A stretch of 13,223 nt of DNA from Parcubacteria group bacterium CG08_land_8_20_14_0_20_43_9 (GCA_002774465.1 PEYH01000032.1:1-13223); one strand, 5' to 3'. Numbered from the stretch's first letter, positions 1-6,455 are shown. Numbers and translations are program-made. The notes: a model not told the origin generated them from the sequence alone.

Positions 1-266
1 TAATAGCCCTATTTCTGATCTTCGCTTGGCAGGGCTTAAAAACAGCAAGACAATCTTCAGATATATTCTCCAAGCTTATGGCTATCGGCATTACTTTCTG
101 GATAACGCTCCAGGCATTCATCAACATCGGCGCTATGGTCGGAATCCTGCCCCTGACAGGGATTCCGCTGCCTATGGTCAGTTATGGAAGCTCTCATTTA
201 TTAATAGAGCTGATTGCCATAGGATTACTGCTCAATGTATCAAAACAATCTAAAAATAATTTTTAA
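1..266 (+). CDS. ftsW: FtsW/RodA/SpoVE-family glycosyltransferase, C-terminal fragment
   Basis: This is the end of a SEDS-family polytopic membrane protein, the peptidoglycan polymerase that works with a class B penicillin-binding protein at the division site. The open frame runs in from the left edge (codons from position 3), so the N-terminal part lies outside the window; 87 codons remain. Visible are one transmembrane segment around the GITFWITLQAFINIGAMVG stretch, the family signature PLTGIPLPMVSYGSS, and a final hydrophobic helix ending in a short basic tail. The signature reads SYGSSHLL where most FtsW proteins have SYGGSS. murG follows after 9 bases, the usual order in the division and cell-wall gene cluster, which favours FtsW over RodA. 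The family call is firm; FtsW rather than RodA is inferred from the neighbour. Confidence 0.9.
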   Translation, partial: IALFLIFAWQGLKTARQSSDIFSKLMAIGITFWITLQAFINIGAMVGILPLTGIPLPMVSYGSSHLLIELIAIGLLLNVSKQSKNNF

Positions 267-275
267 ATCAAAGAT

Positions 276-1430
276 ATGAAAATAGTTTTTACAGGAGGCG
301 GGAGCGGGGGGCATCTTTTTCCGATAATCGCCGTTATCCGGGAAATCAAAAACAGCCCTGACCTAAAAAATAAAAAAATCAAAATCTATTTTATCGGGCC
401 TGACGGCAAAGTAACCCGGGAGCTCCTGAAAAAAGAAGAGGTTGAAATGAAGATTATTCTGGCCGGCAAAATGAGGGGATATGTCACGCCTAAAAGCGTT
501 TTGCAGAATATCTTTGATTTGCTGGTTAAAATTCCGGTTGGATTTATCCAATCGCTAACCTGGCTCCTGAAAACATCCCCGAATATCATTTTCAGCAAGG
601 GCGGTTATGGGGCCCTGCCGGTCAATATCGCCGCCAGAATATTGAAAATCCCGCTTTTCCTGCATGAATCAGATATCGTCCCGGGCAAAACAACAAGATT
701 GTCTGCCAAATACGCAAAAACTATTTTTACCTCTTTCCCGGAAACAAAAATTGGCAATGCGCCTTTGTCAAAAATTGTCTGCACCGGCAATCCCATAAGA
801 AAAAACTTGCTTTTCGGCACAGAGAAAGAAGCCAAACAATTATTCGGCTTGTCCGGAGACAAACCAATCCTCTTTATTTGGGGCGGCTCGCAGGGGGCCA
901 AAGAAATGAACGAACTGGTCATCACCATTCTCCCGAATTTGCTCAAAAATTTTGAAATTATCCACCAATGCGGGCTTAAAAATTATGAAGAAACAAAGGT
1001 GATGACTGATATAATAATCAAAGAACAGCAGGCGGCGAAAAGATATCATCTCTTTGATTTCCTGACAGAAGACGAGATAAAACAGGCCTATAAGGCAGCC
1101 CATTTGATAGTCAGTCGAGCCGGCTCGGGCGCCATTTTTGAAATTGCCGCCTTAGGCAAACCGAGCATTCTTATTCCTTTGCCGGAATCGTCCCAAAATC
1201 ATCAGGCAAGAAACGCCCAAAGCTATGCCTCAACAGGCGCGGCAATTGTTATGGAACCAAAAAATCCGACCCCGGGTCTTTTGTTCTCAAGAATAATGCT
1301 TATTTTCTCCCAGCCCGAGAAATTGCGGGAAATGAGCCAGGCGGCCCTGAAATTCGCCAAGCCAAACGCAGGAGAAGACATTGTTAGACAAATATTGCAG
1401 ATTAAGAACGAGCCCGCGGCTCGTCCCTAA
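276..1430 (+). CDS. murG: MurG, UDP-GlcNAc:lipid I N-acetylglucosaminyltransferase
   Basis: MurG adds GlcNAc to undecaprenyl-pyrophosphoryl-MurNAc-pentapeptide (lipid I) to give lipid II on the cytoplasmic face of the membrane. The 384-residue product is close to the usual family length. It opens with the glycine-rich loop GGGSGGH (residues 7-13). It has HESDIVPGKTTRLSAKYA in the N-terminal domain, a TGNPIR linker motif, the second glycine-rich loop FIWGGSQGAKEMNE, and the nucleotide-sugar pocket SRAGSGAIFEIAALGKPSILIP at about residues 280-302, followed by the conserved QNHQARNA. The ATG sits 9 bases after the ftsW stop with no clear Shine-Dalgarno, suggesting co-transcription with ftsW. The C-terminal tail EPAARP is encoded by a GC-rich inverted repeat (1408-1424). 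The function is well supported. Confidence 0.97.
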   Translation: MKIVFTGGGSGGHLFPIIAVIREIKNSPDLKNKKIKIYFIGPDGKVTRELLKKEEVEMKIILAGKMRGYVTPKSVLQNIFDLLVKIPVGFIQSLTWLLKTSPNIIFSKGGYGALPVNIAARILKIPLFLHESDIVPGKTTRLSAKYAKTIFTSFPETKIGNAPLSKIVCTGNPIRKNLLFGTEKEAKQLFGLSGDKPILFIWGGSQGAKEMNELVITILPNLLKNFEIIHQCGLKNYEETKVMTDIIIKEQQAAKRYHLFDFLTEDEIKQAYKAAHLIVSRAGSGAIFEIAALGKPSILIPLPESSQNHQARNAQSYASTGAAIVMEPKNPTPGLLFSRIMLIFSQPEKLREMSQAALKFAKPNAGEDIVRQILQIKNEPAARP

Positions 1431-1440
1431 TCCTTTTAAG
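1408..1440 (+). terminator. Weak intrinsic terminator candidate at the murG 3' end
   Basis: ACGAGCC (1408-1414) and GGCTCGT (1418-1424) form a perfect 7-bp stem with a CGC loop. The stem overlaps the last murG codons. A modest T-rich run (TCCTTTT) follows 6 bases after the stop codon. The tail is not directly adjacent to the stem, so termination would be inefficient at best. The gltX promoter candidate just downstream is consistent with a transcription-unit boundary here. Confidence 0.35.
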
Positions 1441-1444
1441 CTTC

Positions 1445-1473
1445 TTGAAAATATAAAAACTTTGGGGTATTCT
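1445..1473 (+). promoter_or_regulatory. Sigma70-type promoter candidate for gltX
   Basis: TTGAAA (1445-1450) and TATTCT (1468-1473) are separated by exactly 17 bases. Transcription would start near 1480, leaving fewer than ten bases before the gltX ATG at 1488 and no room for a Shine-Dalgarno, so the transcript could be leaderless or nearly so. The -10 matches consensus at four of six positions. Confidence 0.45.
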
Positions 1474-1487
1474 GAAGTAATACTAAG

Positions 1488-3071
1488 ATGGAGGCCACGG
1501 CCAAAAAAATTGAAAATCCCAGGGTGAGAATCGCGCCTTCACCAACCGGCCTTTTGCACATTGGGACTGTAAGGACCGCGCTTTTTAATTATCTTTTTGC
1601 CAAAAAATACAACGGCAGTTTCATTTTGCGAATAGAAGACACGGACAAAGAGCGCTCGCAAAGGGAATACGAAAATGACATCCTTGACGGCCTGCAGTGG
1701 TTAAAAATCGTTTGGGACGAAGGTCTTAACCCGGAGGCAAGAGATGAATATCTCGGCGATTACGGTCCCTACAGGCAAAGCGGACGAGCCGGAATATACC
1801 AATCATACATCAAAAAAATGCTGGACCAGGGGACTGCTTATTACTGCTTTTGCAGCAAGGAAGATTTGGAGGCCCAGCGTCAGTATCAGATGAGCATCGG
1901 TCAGGCGCCGAAATATAACGGGAAATGCAGCAATCTGCCCAAAGAAACAGTTGAAAAATATTTGAAAGAGGGGAAACCGGCAGTCATCAGATTCAGGACA
2001 GGAGGAGGGAGCGTGGTTTTCCAGGATTTGATAAAAGGGAGGATAGAGTTTAACAGCGCTCTTTTGGGAGATATTGCCATTGCCAAAGATCCTTCCACGC
2101 CCTTATACAATCTGGCCGCTGTCATAGACGACTATGAAATGAAAATCAGCCATGTCATAAGAGGCGAAGACCATATTGCCAATACTCCGAAACAGATTCT
2201 CCTGCAGGACGCCCTTGGCCTGCCTCATCCAGAGTACGCTCACTTGCCGTTAATACTGGGCCCCGACAGGAGCAAATTAAGCAAGAGGCATGGGGCTGTT
2301 TCGGTTAATCATTACCGCGAAAAGGGCTATCTGCCGGAGGCGATGATTAATTTTTTGGCTTTCTTGGGATGGAATCCCGACAATGACAGGGAAATATACG
2401 CCATCAACCACCTGATAGAAGAATTTTCCTTGGAGCGCTGCCAAAAATCGTCTGCCGTCTTCAACCTCCAAAAACTTGATTGGATAAACGGCTTTTATAT
2501 CCGCAATAAATCTATAAAAAAATTGGCGGAAATGGGCGTCCCATATCTTATAGAAGCGGGCTTAATCCAGCCGATTTTTGAAACCGGCGGGCACTTGGCA
2601 GGCATAGGGGGAATAGAATTAGGGGAAACGTATCTCATTCCTGAAACCAAAGAAAAGATAGATATAATCACTCTTGAAAATATTGTGTCTCTTTATCAGG
2701 AACGGCTGAAATATTTATCCGAATTGCCTGAACTGGTTGATTTCTTCTTTAAGAACGAACTGGACTATCCCCAAGAACTCCTTTTCTGGAAAGATATGAG
2801 CCAGACAGACATTGAGAAGGCGTTAGGGGGCTTAGAAGGGGTGATGGGGGCGGTTAAGCCCAATGATTGGGCAAGAGGACATCTTGAGGAAATATTGGTC
2901 CAAAGGGCGGCAGAAATGGGCCCGGCCGGGGATAGGGGCTATCTTTTATGGCCTTTGAGAACAGCCCTTTCCGGCAAAAAATTTTCCGCTCCGCCGTTTG
3001 CCATAGCCGAAATTTTGGGAAAAGAAAAAACTTTGCTAAGATTAAAACAAGCAAAGGAAAAATTGCGATAA
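1488..3071 (+). CDS. gltX: Glutamyl-tRNA synthetase
   Basis: This class I aminoacyl-tRNA synthetase charges tRNA(Glu) with glutamate in the cytoplasm; many bacteria use a non-discriminating form that also charges tRNA(Gln), which cannot be decided here. The 527-residue product has the N-terminal RIAPSPTGLLHIGT with the HIGH-type motif at residues 24-27, LRIEDTDKERS, a Cys-x-Cys pair near residue 120 with a further Cys about 30 residues on (possible zinc site), HVIRGEDHIANTPKQ, and the KMSKS-type loop SKLSKRHG at about 262-269. The C-terminal third is the helical anticodon-binding region. The ATG follows a 57-base gap after murG. There is no good Shine-Dalgarno; a candidate promoter lies immediately upstream. 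The small gene at 3080 follows after 8 bases and may share the transcript. Confidence 0.97.
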   Translation: MEATAKKIENPRVRIAPSPTGLLHIGTVRTALFNYLFAKKYNGSFILRIEDTDKERSQREYENDILDGLQWLKIVWDEGLNPEARDEYLGDYGPYRQSGRAGIYQSYIKKMLDQGTAYYCFCSKEDLEAQRQYQMSIGQAPKYNGKCSNLPKETVEKYLKEGKPAVIRFRTGGGSVVFQDLIKGRIEFNSALLGDIAIAKDPSTPLYNLAAVIDDYEMKISHVIRGEDHIANTPKQILLQDALGLPHPEYAHLPLILGPDRSKLSKRHGAVSVNHYREKGYLPEAMINFLAFLGWNPDNDREIYAINHLIEEFSLERCQKSSAVFNLQKLDWINGFYIRNKSIKKLAEMGVPYLIEAGLIQPIFETGGHLAGIGGIELGETYLIPETKEKIDIITLENIVSLYQERLKYLSELPELVDFFFKNELDYPQELLFWKDMSQTDIEKALGGLEGVMGAVKPNDWARGHLEEILVQRAAEMGPAGDRGYLLWPLRTALSGKKFSAPPFAIAEILGKEKTLLRLKQAKEKLR

Positions 3072-3079
3072 AAACAAAT

Positions 3080-3445
3080 ATGGAAAATATGAAAGGGGAG
3101 TATATCATAAAGCTTGCTCTTGGCGGATGGTGCGGCATAACCTTGCTGCTTGGCAATTTTTGTTTTGTTTATGCCTCTGTCCGGGACCCGGCGACAAGCG
3201 GCCCTAACATTATCTTGCCGAGCGTGGAAGACGCCCAATCATTTTGGCAAAGGATAAAAGAGGGTCTTAAAGAAACTTCTGACGCCATAAGGCGGTTTGG
3301 AGAGGGGAATGGGTGGTTTAAGCCCTTTTTTGAAAATACCGGACAAAAAATCAATGATTGGTGGTCTCTCCAAACAAGGCCATGGATTAATAATTTTTGG
3401 TATAATTTGAATAATTATCTGAATCAGGAAATAAGAATAAATTAA
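3080..3445 (+). CDS. Small secreted or membrane-anchored protein, unrecognised
   Basis: I do not recognise a family. From the ATG at 3080 the product is 121 residues; a second in-frame ATG at 3089 is equally possible. The open frame extends further upstream into gltX, but those codons overlap a well-supported gene and are unlikely to be used. Residues 8-32 form a hydrophobic stretch after a short charged start, resembling a signal peptide or single anchor (LALGGWCGITLLLGNFCFVYAS). The rest, predicted outside the membrane, is rich in tryptophan and asparagine: a helical segment SVEDAQSFWQRIKEGLKETSDAIRRF is followed by repeated aromatic patches (NGWFKPFF, NDWW, RPWINNFWYNLNNYL). It lies 8 bases after gltX. 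Confidence is in the gene being real, not in any function. Confidence 0.65.
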   Translation: MENMKGEYIIKLALGGWCGITLLLGNFCFVYASVRDPATSGPNIILPSVEDAQSFWQRIKEGLKETSDAIRRFGEGNGWFKPFFENTGQKINDWWSLQTRPWINNFWYNLNNYLNQEIRIN

Positions 3446-3446
3446 A

Positions 3447-3478
3447 TCCCCCATAAATCAGTGAAGCGCTTCGGGGGA
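3447..3478 (+). other. Nested inverted repeat after the small secreted gene
   Basis: TCCCCC (3447-3452) pairs perfectly with GGGGGA (3473-3478), and between them lies the perfect palindrome GAAGCGCTTC (3463-3472). It begins two bases after a stop codon and so could end that transcript, but there is no T-run behind it. It could equally be a protein-binding site close to the recombinase gene. Confidence 0.4.
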
Positions 3479-3505
3479 GCGGTCTTGTTTGGCGGTTTGT
3501 TGGTC

Positions 3506-3533
3506 TTGACAGCCCCATGATAGGGATTATTAT
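3506..3533 (+). promoter_or_regulatory. Sigma70-type promoter for the tyrosine recombinase
   Basis: A perfect -35 TTGACA (3506-3511) is followed after 16 bases by TATTAT (3528-3533), five of six matches to consensus. The predicted start near 3540 coincides with the left arm of an 11-bp inverted repeat, giving a leader of about 98 bases before the chosen recombinase ATG. Confidence 0.65.
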
Positions 3534-3539
3534 AAAATA

Positions 3540-3575
3540 TAGGTATGAGTATAATATCCCTTACACTCATACCTA
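3540..3575 (+). promoter_or_regulatory. 11-bp perfect inverted repeat at the start of the recombinase leader
   Basis: TAGGTATGAGT (3540-3550) and ACTCATACCTA (3565-3575) are perfect reverse complements around a 14-base centre. Placed at the predicted transcript start, the repeat could be a 5' stabilising hairpin, an attenuator element or an operator. The centre contains CCCTT (3558-3562), complementary to AAGGG (3575-3579) just after the repeat, so a competing fold exists. A second GC-rich pair, GGAGAG (3587-3592) with CTCTCC (3611-3616), lies downstream in the same leader. Confidence 0.55.
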
Positions 3576-3637
3576 AGGGGGCGCCCGGAGAGGGGCGATG
3601 GATATGCGGGCTCTCCCCTGATAAAATAATAAAACTT

Positions 3638-4579
3638 ATGAAAAAACAACTTCCTAATTTAGATGATTTTTTATTAAATCTTCAGACCAATAATTATTCC
3701 GAGGAAACTCTTTATAATTATGAAAGAGATTTGGAATCATTTGAAAATTTTTTGAACGATATAGGAATTGATTTCGAAAATGTCAATAAAAAAACCATAT
3801 TAAACTATAAGGCGTATCTTAATTCAAAAGACAGGATGACTCCGAAAAAACATATCGGAGAAAAGAAGCTAAGCAGCTATTCCATCAACCGGGTGTTGTC
3901 CAGCATCCGTTCTTACATAAAATTCCTGATAGATATGGACTACGGCTCCCCTATTGCCCCGGAGGTTATCAAATTAGTCAAAAATCCAAGAAAACATCCC
4001 AGGGTTTCCGAGCTTGAGGAAGTCATAAAACTTATTGAATCCCCGAGCGAATTTGAAAAAAACCGGGACATAGCTGTCAGAAACAGGACTATGCTGGAAA
4101 TTCTCTTTTCCACAGGCTTGAGAATCTCTGAATTGCTCAACCTGAAAAAAGTCCAAATAGACAAAACAGGCAGAATTTTTATAAGAGGCAAAGGAAAAAA
4201 GGAAAGATTCGTCTACCTGACCCCCAGAGCGCAAAAATACCTGAACGATTATCTGTCTGCCTCGAAAAACGACGACTCTTCATATCTATTCATTCCTTAC
4301 GGCGGGAAAAATATTCACGAAAAAGAAAAAAAGATTTCTGCCAATTATTTGCAGGAGAGAATAAAAAAATACCGGGAATTATTGGGAATAAATGTTCCTA
4401 TCTCTGCTCACGGAATCCGCCACGCCTTTGCCACCTATCTGGCGGAAAACGGAGCCAACCCGGCCGCCATCCAGATTTTATTGGGACACGAATCCCTTGA
4501 CACCACCACTCGCTATGTCCATACTTCTGACCGCTATGCTGAAAAAATACACAGAAAGTATCATCCGCTAAAAGAGTAA
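3638..4579 (+). CDS. Tyrosine recombinase, XerC/XerD-like
   Basis: A site-specific recombinase of the phage-integrase family, most like the XerC/XerD proteins that resolve chromosome dimers at dif. From the ATG at 3638 it has 313 residues, the usual Xer size. The N-terminal SAM-like core-binding domain covers about residues 5-100. The catalytic domain shows Arg162 (FSTGLRISELL), a Lys in the beta-hairpin GKGKKER near 185, His258 and Arg261 (HGIRHAFATYLAENG), His284 (LLGHESLDTTTRY) and the nucleophile Tyr293, so the active site is complete. The open frame reaches back to 3545, but those extra 31 residues look unlike a recombinase and are encoded by the hairpin-rich leader, so the later start was chosen. 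It has its own promoter. Without phage or transposon genes nearby, a housekeeping Xer role is more likely than mobility. Confidence 0.93.
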   Translation: MKKQLPNLDDFLLNLQTNNYSEETLYNYERDLESFENFLNDIGIDFENVNKKTILNYKAYLNSKDRMTPKKHIGEKKLSSYSINRVLSSIRSYIKFLIDMDYGSPIAPEVIKLVKNPRKHPRVSELEEVIKLIESPSEFEKNRDIAVRNRTMLEILFSTGLRISELLNLKKVQIDKTGRIFIRGKGKKERFVYLTPRAQKYLNDYLSASKNDDSSYLFIPYGGKNIHEKEKKISANYLQERIKKYRELLGINVPISAHGIRHAFATYLAENGANPAAIQILLGHESLDTTTRYVHTSDRYAEKIHRKYHPLKE

Positions 4580-4586
4580 AAACGCT

Positions 4587-4633
4587 AAAATAAAATAGAA
4601 AAGCGGCGGGAGAAGGTGTGTCTCCCGCCGTTT
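4587..4633 (-). terminator. Strong intrinsic terminator of the diguanylate cyclase gene
   Basis: Between two convergent genes, 4601-4613 pairs with 4621-4633 as a 13-bp stem with one G-T pair and a 7-base loop. Read on the - strand, the stem is followed by CTTTTCTATTTTATTTT, a classical U-rich tail, so it ends the GGDEF gene. On the + strand the tail is only TTTGTG, so it may act weakly for the recombinase as well. Confidence 0.9.
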
Positions 4634-4645
4634 GTGATGCCTGAT

Positions 4646-5344
4646 TCAGCCAGCCGCCGGCTCCTCCGTCTTGCTGGCGGCTCGCTTGGCGAGTTTGTTG
4701 GACAACATCTCGAGGTCAGCCGCCCCGACCAACGCCCCCAAGGTCGTCTCTGCCATCCCCGGGGCCCAGCAGGCAGTCCCGCAACTGATTGAAATCTTGG
4801 GCGCCAAGGCCTCAACTAAACGTCCCTCCAAGGCAATCGCGCCTGCAATATCCGTTTCAGGCAGAATGAGCAGGAACTCGTCTCCGCCATAACGGACAAC
4901 AACATCCGCGCCTCTGGTCTTCTGGCCAAGGGTGTAAGCGACCTTTCGCAGTATCTGATCCCCGGCCAGATGACCATAGGTATCGTTGACGAGCTTCAGT
5001 CCATCAACGTCAATCATCATCACCCTGATGGGACGCTTGTGCCGTATGGCATCAGCCACCAGTCCGTCATACACCTCTGCCATGTATAGCCGGCGGTCTC
5101 TGACCCCTGTCAGCGGGTCGTTGAACAACGCCTCGCCGTGCTTGAGCGCATACAACAGCGCTTCCAGCATTGGTTCCTTTTCCCGTAATTCCGGGTCTGC
5201 CTCCAACAAGGCAGACAACGCCTCGGCGACCAGCCCTTGTTTGTTCAGAAACGCCATCAGCGCTTTTTTCAACAAATCCTGGTCATCCAGGACCTGCTCC
5301 AATGCCTCCTCCAGTGCCTCACTAACAAGCTTGCTGATTTCCAA
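4646..5344 (-). CDS. Diguanylate cyclase (GGDEF domain protein)
   Basis: GGDEF domains condense two GTP into the second messenger c-di-GMP. The 232-residue product has a helical N-terminal region (about 1-72, rich in Leu, Ala and Glu, no membrane segment) in place of a recognisable sensor. The catalytic domain follows: DPLTG at 76-80, IDVDGLKLVNDTYGHLAGD at 111-129, and the active-site loop GGDEF at 153-157. RGAD at 144-147, exactly five residues before it, is an RxxD inhibitory site, so product feedback is possible. The C-terminal AD-x-x-Y-x-AK signature is degenerate (AADLEMLSNKLAKR). Translation starts at TTG behind a perfect AAGGAGG with an 8-base spacer. The gene is clearly richer in G+C than its neighbours (38 of 60 bases at 4681-4740, against 24 of 60 at 4021-4080, hand counts). 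It has a private promoter and terminator, suggesting acquisition as a cassette. Confidence 0.95.
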   Translation of the reverse strand: MEISKLVSEALEEALEQVLDDQDLLKKALMAFLNKQGLVAEALSALLEADPELREKEPMLEALLYALKHGEALFNDPLTGVRDRRLYMAEVYDGLVADAIRHKRPIRVMMIDVDGLKLVNDTYGHLAGDQILRKVAYTLGQKTRGADVVVRYGGDEFLLILPETDIAGAIALEGRLVEALAPKISISCGTACWAPGMAETTLGALVGAADLEMLSNKLAKRAASKTEEPAAG

Positions 5345-5345
5345 G

Positions 5346-5376
5346 GTTCAGCCCTCCTTATGTTTTAACCCTGAAC
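5346..5376 (-). promoter_or_regulatory. Hairpin enclosing the diguanylate cyclase Shine-Dalgarno
   Basis: In the - strand transcript GTTCAG (5376-5371) can pair with CTGAAC (5351-5346), leaving the AAGGAGG ribosome-binding site (5359-5353) inside a 19-base loop directly before the TTG start. Six base pairs closing a large loop are only moderately stable; it may present or mask the site, or be coincidental. Confidence 0.3.
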
Positions 5377-5391
5377 TTAGCAGAATCCTTT

Positions 5392-5420
5392 ATTATAACA
5401 TTACAAATACCGAGCGTCAA
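5392..5420 (-). promoter_or_regulatory. Near-consensus sigma70 promoter of the diguanylate cyclase gene
   Basis: On the - strand TTGACG (5420-5415) and a perfect TATAAT (5397-5392) are separated by 17 bases, with a TGT directly before the -10. Transcription would start near 5385 and leave a leader of about 40 bases containing AAGGAGG. This is one of the two strongest promoters in the window. Confidence 0.8.
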
Positions 5421-5428
5421 TAGCTCGG
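5410..5428 (-). promoter_or_regulatory. Operator candidate over the diguanylate cyclase -35
   Basis: CCGAGC (5410-5415) and GCTCGG (5423-5428) form a perfect inverted repeat with a 7-base centre lying across the -35 hexamer. The size (19 bp) and position fit a dimeric regulator that would block polymerase. A regulator is not identifiable from the window. Confidence 0.45.
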
Positions 5429-5462
5429 GGGTAATATCCACACCCATTGAAAGAATTGATGA

Positions 5463-5555
5463 GGTTTGGAAACCAGTGAGGTTTGGAAACCTGGTTTCCA
5501 AATCTTTTTGGAAACCAGGTTTCCAAAAACCGGTTTCCAAAAACAGGTTCCCAAA
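5463..5555. repeat. Cluster of seven TTTGGAAACC/GGTTTCCAAA repeats in both orientations
   Basis: The unit occurs forward at 5465-5474, 5482-5491 and 5507-5516 and inverted at 5493-5502, 5518-5527 and 5532-5541; a seventh inverted copy with one change (GGTTCCCAAA) lies at 5546-5555. Two adjacent forward/inverted pairs make near-perfect hairpins with a single central base: 5482-5502 with 10-bp arms and 5505-5529 with 12-bp arms. The cluster lies in the 310-base stretch without a gene between the DUF3298 stop and the cyclase promoter. There is no U-run after the hairpins on either strand, so this is not a normal terminator. It resembles a REP-like palindromic element or a cooperative protein-binding array. 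The rest of the stretch (5556-5654) shows only two doubtful micro-ORFs. Confidence 0.85.
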
Positions 5556-5654
5556 GAAGTCACAGAACAGACCAGGAAACGTTATGTGATAGAAACAAGT
5601 TTAAGACATTGGTCATAAAACCTCCTGTCCATATATTCTCCTATCCACATCTCT

Positions 5655-6455
5655 TCAGATTAACCCTTCCAACGCGCCTCCCGCGTTCAGATATTGCTTA
5701 ATTTCGTCAAAAGTGATTTCTACCGTCTGGATGCCCATAGCATAAGGCCCGACTTCGTAGGGATTAAAGAAAACCACCAATGAATTGCCGGTAAGCCCGA
5801 AGTTCTCAAAACTATCCGCCTCGGGCTTTGTCCCCTCTTCTACCCATGATTTTAAGGCCTCATCATCTCCGAATTGGGCTGATAATTTCTCGCGGCAGAT
5901 GTTGCTGATAATGCCCGGATAATCGGTCCCCTGTTTAAAGATATCGCTTAATTTTATTTCTCTATCTGTTGAAATATCGTAATTAAAAGTCATGAGATAG
6001 CTACTGGGATGCGCTCCGCCAAAGTCCTCTGACCCGGAAAAGCTTATACTTACTAACGATTCACTCAAAAACATAACAAGATATTGTATCTGCAAATAAT
6101 CCTGAAAATCTCCAGCCCTCTCTTCTGATAAAATCTGTTTTTCAAACTTGGCGATGTGATTAAGGACAAATTTTTCAATCGCTTTATTCGTTTTTTCCCG
6201 CGCATCGGCATCCTGCATATTAACGATTTCCGGATATGAAACATTTTCCGAGTAATCAGGCGTTTCCTTGATTATCTCCTTTTTTTGCGTTGTCAGAACA
6301 TCGCCGGCAGAAGCCCTTTGGTTTGCCGGATTAAGAGCATCGCTGTTTTCATTAACAGGAACGAACCGCCCAAGGCCGGGAAAAAGAACGTAGGACAAAA
6401 CCATAGTCGCTATAATCGCGGCTATCCCCAATAGTAATAAATTTTTATCACTCAT
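5655..6455 (-). CDS. Membrane-anchored DUF3298/RsiV-like protein
   Basis: The 266-residue product starts with a hydrophobic segment (about 5-26) that would anchor it in the membrane with the rest outside. A linker to about residue 65 is followed by a domain resembling the DUF4163-DUF3298 architecture known from the anti-sigma factor RsiV and the deacetylase PdaC. Supporting motifs are SGSEDFGGAHP (140-150), the strand after it (SSYLMTFNYD), DREIKLSDIF (164-173), and the typical ending NPYEVGPYAMGIQTVEI (231-247). No catalytic deacetylase domain is present and no sigma factor lies nearby. It may bind a ligand such as lysozyme or wall material, but that is conjecture. It begins 17 bases after the FKBP stop with no clear Shine-Dalgarno and probably ends the TspO-FKBP-DUF3298 transcript. 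Confidence 0.85.
   Translation of the reverse strand: MSDKNLLLLGIAAIIATMVLSYVLFPGLGRFVPVNENSDALNPANQRASAGDVLTTQKKEIIKETPDYSENVSYPEIVNMQDADAREKTNKAIEKFVLNHIAKFEKQILSEERAGDFQDYLQIQYLVMFLSESLVSISFSGSEDFGGAHPSSYLMTFNYDISTDREIKLSDIFKQGTDYPGIISNICREKLSAQFGDDEALKSWVEEGTKPEADSFENFGLTGNSLVVFFNPYEVGPYAMGIQTVEITFDEIKQYLNAGGALEGLI

Noticed and set aside
2948..3079. Longer start for the small secreted protein inside gltX
   Set aside because: It would overlap over 120 bases of a well-supported gene; the signal-like segment fits a start at 3080 or 3089.
3540..3575. dif site for the Xer recombinase
   Set aside because: Arms are 11 bases as in dif, but the centre is 14 bases instead of 6 and the arm sequence does not look like known dif arms.
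3541..3580. H-type pseudoknot in the recombinase leader
   Set aside because: The loop CCCTT could pair with AAGGG, but no linker remains to span the 10-bp stem; the pairings are mutually exclusive instead.
3545..3637. Longer recombinase start at 3545
   Set aside because: The added residues do not resemble a recombinase N terminus and fall within the hairpin-rich leader directly after the promoter.
5463..5555. CRISPR array
   Set aside because: Repeats are only 10 bases, occur in both orientations and lack spacers of even length; no cas genes are present.
5358..5701. Open frames of 60 and 72 codons across the repeat cluster on both strands
   Set aside because: They translate the repeat itself, overlap the cyclase promoter or the DUF3298 stop, and show no protein-like composition.
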